Of a stretch of DNA of 15,919 nucleotides, positions 12,921-15,919 are shown piece after piece. Below the pieces are notes generated by a model that did no database searches, had not been told where the DNA came from, and saw nothing but the letters and a program-made list of their open reading frames with translations. The position numbers and the translations under genes are program-made. Positions within the stretch are counted from its first letter, which is position 1, and each line of letters opens with the position of its first letter. Location: NCBI GenBank assembly GCA_903897565.1, contig CAIUCF010000089.1:1-15919 (forward strand). Direction: 5' to 3'. Source of the DNA: an uncultured Rhodospirillales bacterium (lineage in GTDB: Bacteria; Pseudomonadota; Alphaproteobacteria; ATCC43930; CGMCC-115725).

Positions 12921-15919
12921 CTATCGGGACGCAATCACGGCGCGTGCCGCATCGCGGACCTGCCCGAGATCGATGTCGGCGCCAGCCACGGCAGGATCCG
13001 ATTTAAGCTGCATTTCCACGGCCTTCAGGCGCAGGCCCAATGCGGTAAAACCGAGATTCGTGGCTGATCCTTTGAGGGAATGGACCAGCGCCGTCGCCGC
13101 TCCGACGTCGCCGGCGGCGAGCGATTCGGCGACCCGGTCGAGTTTCGCGTTCAACATGCCACAAAAATTGGCCATCAGCGTGCGGTAGGCATCCGGGCCG
13201 AGCGCGTCTTCGATCTCGGCTTGCGCCGCGCGATTGCGGATGGGTTCGCCCGTCTCGGAATCCAAGGGCGCAGCAGGTGACGCCGACGGCGTAGCATCGA
13301 CGGCGATCGGAGCCTCTTCGAGGCGATCTTGCCATCTCGCGATGACCGCCGCCAGCGCCTGGCGATTGGCCGGCTTGGCAATGAAATCATCCATGCCGGC
13401 CTCGTACACCATCTCGCGGGCGTCGCGGGCCACGCTCGCGGTCATCGCGATGATCGGCACCCGGCTGACCGGCGCTTCGAGGGCCCGGATCGCCCGGGTG
13501 GTCTGCAGACCGTCGCGGTTCGGCATCTTGATGTCCATCAGGACAAGATCGAACCGATGCGACCGCATCATCCTCAACGCCTCGTCGCCGTCCTCTGCGA
13601 GCTGCGGGCGATGACCCATGCGGGTGAGCATGCTGTTGGCCACCTGCTGGTTGACCATATCGTCCTCGACCACGAGGATATCGAGGGCGCGGACGGTGGC
13701 GACCTCTTCTTCCGGAGTCGCATTCTCTTCCGTTGACCATTGTTCCTCGGCCCGGCGCAGCGGCACCGTGAACGAAAACGTGCTGCCGACGCCTTCGCGA
13801 CTGGTGACGTCGAGGGTCCCCCGCATCCGCTCGACGATCCTTTTGCTGATCGCGAGCCCCAGGCCAGTGCCGCCATAGCGTCGGCTCGCCGTCGAATCGG
13901 CCTGCGAGAAGCTCTCGAAGATCTGCTCCAGCCGCGCCTCGGCGATCCCGATCCCGGTATCGCTGACGGCGAAACGCACGAGAAACGCGTCGTCCCGCTC
14001 GCCGGTCACGGACACGTCGATCCCGACATCCCCCGCTTCGGTAAACTTGATGGCGTTGTCGACGAGGTTCAGCAGCACCTGCCGCAACCGCGAGGGATCG
14101 AAGACGAACACCGCCCGGGCCTGAGGATCGATGGCCCACCGCAGCCACAGACCCTTGTTCTGCGCCGTAATTTCGCCGGTCGAGACGACGTCCTGGATCA
14201 GGGACATCATCGAACCGGGTTCCTCCTCGAACTCCAGATCCGTGCCCTCCAACTTCGAGTAATCGAGGATGTCGTCGATCACGCGCAGCAGCGAGTCGGC
14301 GGAGGCGCGGATCGTCTCGGCAAAATGCGCCTGCTCGTCGTCGAGGGTGCCGTCGAGCAGCAGCGAGGTCATGCCGATAATGCCGTTCATCGGTGTGCGG
14401 ATCTCATGGGACATCGTCGCCAGAAAATCGGTCTTGGCCCTACTGCCCGCTTCCGCGCGCTCCTTGGCGGCGAGCAGTTCCTCGCTCAACTGCCGCAGCT
14501 CGACGACCTTCTGTTGCAGCGATTTGTTCGAGAGCGTCAGGTCTTCGCGCGCGGACCGGAGCCCCTCCCGCGCGCCGTCGAGCCCCACCGCGGCGGTCTT
14601 GACCTCCTCCTGCATCAGATTGAAGGACTCTGCCATCTCGCCGAGTTCGTCGGAGGATCTGACGACGACCGGCTCGATATTGACTCGGGCATAGGCCTGC
14701 TCGAGCTCGCCGCGACCGAGCGCACGCATCGCCTCCGAGAAATCGCGCAAGGTCCCTCGGGTCAGGCGATGTGCCGCCGCCGTGACCTGATTTGCCGAGT
14801 GCGCGATCATCCCGGGAAGGACAATGCCGACCGAGACGGTCAGCATCGCCACGGCCACGAAAATGTCCTCGAGCGCGACGACGATCCAGCCTTGCTGGTT
14901 GGATATGCGGCTGACCGCCTGGATGTAGCCCGCCGCGTCGAGGGCGAGGACAAGCAGCATCGCCCCGGTCAGCTTGACATGCAGGGTCCCGCCCATCGTC
15001 GGCAGGCCCATCGCCCAACGATCCTGAAGCTTGCGAACGGCGTAGAGCGCCGCGCCGGAATAGGCCATGACGAGACCGAAGACCACCGTGGGCAAGCCGA
15101 ACTGCTCGAAGCCCAGCAGGGTCGAGAGGCCCCAGCAGGCTGCCGCGAACAGACCGAGCGCGATCGTCCCCGCCGGCGCTCGCCACGGTCGTAGCGCATC
15201 CGGCGCGTCACGCCGAAGCAGCCAGACCGCGACGTTCGGCATGGCAATGCCAATCAGGTAGGTGAAGTTGGCTGCGGCGACGAGCCAGATCGGGTCGCCG
15301 ATCAGCAGGAACCAGATGGAGAACCCGGCGGTCACGACCGAAGCGACCCAGGGCACGTCGGTGGCCTCGAGGCGGCGCGCCAGAATCGCCGGCACCAGCC
15401 CGTCCTCAGCCAATTGCGACAGGACCCGGGCTGCACCCGCCAGAGGCTGGATGGTGCCGTGGAACATGTTGAACATGATGAACCACAGGCCGAGCGCGGC
15501 ACCGAACCTGCCGAACCAAGGCGCATAGGTCGGCCCGAGGGCCTGGGACAGATCGCCGCCGAGCGGGCCTTGCCCCAGCATGCCGAGCCACACCACCGGC
15601 AGCACCGCGAAATACAAGCCGGCCATCACGGCGTTGACGAGCATCGATCGCGGCAGGTTGCGATTCTGGTCGACAGTCTCGCCGACATGGCACGTCGCGG
15701 CTTCAAAAGCCGGCGCGCCGAAGCCGATCAGGTAGAGCCCGGCCATGAGCGACGTGACCTGGCCGAACCAACCTCCGAACGGCGTCACGAGTTGATAGGT
15801 CGTGGCCTGATGCCAATCGACCTTGCCGCTCAGCACCGGGATGATCGCCGAGAGAATGGCGAGCACCGATGACGCGGTGGCGATCACAATCGCGATTCGC
15901 GTCGTCGGCCTGATCCCGG
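12921..15919 (-). CDS. Amino-acid-permease-like hybrid histidine kinase (APC-TM-HAMP-HisKA-HATPase-REC-Hpt), N-terminus missing
   Basis: The frame is open to the right edge, so the true start lies outside. Residues are counted from the GTG at 15887, which is probably internal. About eight helices (1-284) match helices 5-12 of an APC-superfamily amino-acid permease, with FEAATCHVGE (61-70), NRNLPRS (75-81) and RVLSQLAEDGLVP (154-166). Two further helices (about 303-323 and 336-360) lead to a HAMP-like region ending DELGEMAESFNLMQEE, and a coiled coil (430-480). Then come HisKA with H494 (MSHEIRTP), HATPase with N607/N611, DTGIGI and GGTGLGL, REC with D785, T816 and K838, and a C-terminal Hpt with H936 (HSLKGSATNLG). 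It is an inner-membrane sensor with a full phosphorelay; the HD-GYP regulator is the likely target. Whether it transports is unknown. Confidence 0.9.
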   Translation of the reverse strand, partial: GIRPTTRIAIVIATASSVLAILSAIIPVLSGKVDWHQATTYQLVTPFGGWFGQVTSLMAGLYLIGFGAPAFEAATCHVGETVDQNRNLPRSMLVNAVMAGLYFAVLPVVWLGMLGQGPLGGDLSQALGPTYAPWFGRFGAALGLWFIMFNMFHGTIQPLAGAARVLSQLAEDGLVPAILARRLEATDVPWVASVVTAGFSIWFLLIGDPIWLVAAANFTYLIGIAMPNVAVWLLRRDAPDALRPWRAPAGTIALGLFAAACWGLSTLLGFEQFGLPTVVFGLVMAYSGAALYAVRKLQDRWAMGLPTMGGTLHVKLTGAMLLVLALDAAGYIQAVSRISNQQGWIVVALEDIFVAVAMLTVSVGIVLPGMIAHSANQVTAAAHRLTRGTLRDFSEAMRALGRGELEQAYARVNIEPVVVRSSDELGEMAESFNLMQEEVKTAAVGLDGAREGLRSAREDLTLSNKSLQQKVVELRQLSEELLAAKERAEAGSRAKTDFLATMSHEIRTPMNGIIGMTSLLLDGTLDDEQAHFAETIRASADSLLRVIDDILDYSKLEGTDLEFEEEPGSMMSLIQDVVSTGEITAQNKGLWLRWAIDPQARAVFVFDPSRLRQVLLNLVDNAIKFTEAGDVGIDVSVTGERDDAFLVRFAVSDTGIGIAEARLEQIFESFSQADSTASRRYGGTGLGLAISKRIVERMRGTLDVTSREGVGSTFSFTVPLRRAEEQWSTEENATPEEEVATVRALDILVVEDDMVNQQVANSMLTRMGHRPQLAEDGDEALRMMRSHRFDLVLMDIKMPNRDGLQTTRAIRALEAPVSRVPIIAMTASVARDAREMVYEAGMDDFIAKPANRQALAAVIARWQDRLEEAPIAVDATPSASPAAPLDSETGEPIRNRAAQAEIEDALGPDAYRTLMANFCGMLNAKLDRVAESLAAGDVGAATALVHSLKGSATNLGFTALGLRLKAVEMQLKSDPAVAGADIDLGQVRDAARAVIASR

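Noticed and set aside
12091..13188. Plus-strand open frame of 365 codons opposite the HD-GYP gene and the end of the kinase
   Set aside because: It spans two real genes and their junction in antisense and shows no domain.
13740..15194. Long plus-strand open frame (484 codons) opposite the permease-kinase
   Set aside because: It lies fully antisense to a frame with intact kinase and permease motifs, and its translation is Arg/Asp/His-rich without domains. Long antisense frames are normal in GC-rich DNA.
15885..15887. GTG as the true start of the permease-kinase
   Set aside because: The frame stays open to the window edge with hydrophobic and basic residues (GIRPTTRIAIV) that fit permease sequence, and helices 1-4 are otherwise missing. 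The start must be upstream.

Overview
The window is GC-rich, coding-dense chromosomal DNA from an alphaproteobacterium. The ribosomal protein L34, RNase P protein, YidD and YidC sequences and the short HRDC-less RNase D next to rpmH point to the Rhodospirillales or a close relative. That placement is inferred from gene style and order, not from a database search. I see no phage genes, insertion sequences, CRISPR arrays or integrase scars; almost all of it is core or conserved accessory chromosome.

Layout. (1) 1-1677, minus strand: rnd, then rpmH-rnpA-yidD-yidC, the classic ribosome, RNase P and membrane-insertion cluster. rpmH has a clear promoter, and a terminator-like hairpin lies just before yidC, which runs off the left edge. 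(2) 1761-1847: tRNA-Leu(CAG), minus strand, with a good promoter. (3) 2029-3095: a flavin-reductase-like protein and, convergent to it, a small uncharacterised protein. (4) 3238-5093: thyX and pyrE, divergent pyrimidine genes; thyX ends in a rho-independent terminator. (5) 5100-8872: two uncharacterised proteins in a two-gene operon, divergent from a single-domain CheY-like response regulator and an Hpt-like protein that has Asn where the phosphorylated His should be. (6) 8869-11772: a thiamine operon thiO-thiS-thiG-thiE under a TPP riboswitch that ends about 10 nt before the first start codon. (7) 11863-15919: an HD-GYP response regulator and, just upstream in the same operon, a large hybrid histidine kinase whose N-terminal half is an amino-acid permease (APC superfamily). 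The kinase gene is open at the right edge, so its first membrane helices lie outside the window.

The most notable item is the APC permease - two extra membrane helices - HAMP - HisKA - HATPase - REC - Hpt fusion at 12921-15919, paired with an HD-GYP c-di-GMP phosphodiesterase. The pair reads as a complete pathway in two polypeptides: a transporter-like sensor, a His-Asp-His relay, then degradation of c-di-GMP. It parallels the CbrA type of transporter-kinase (SLC5 family) but uses a different transporter superfamily. The second item is the locus at 5100-8872, where two unknown proteins sit back-to-back with a CheY/pseudo-Hpt pair.
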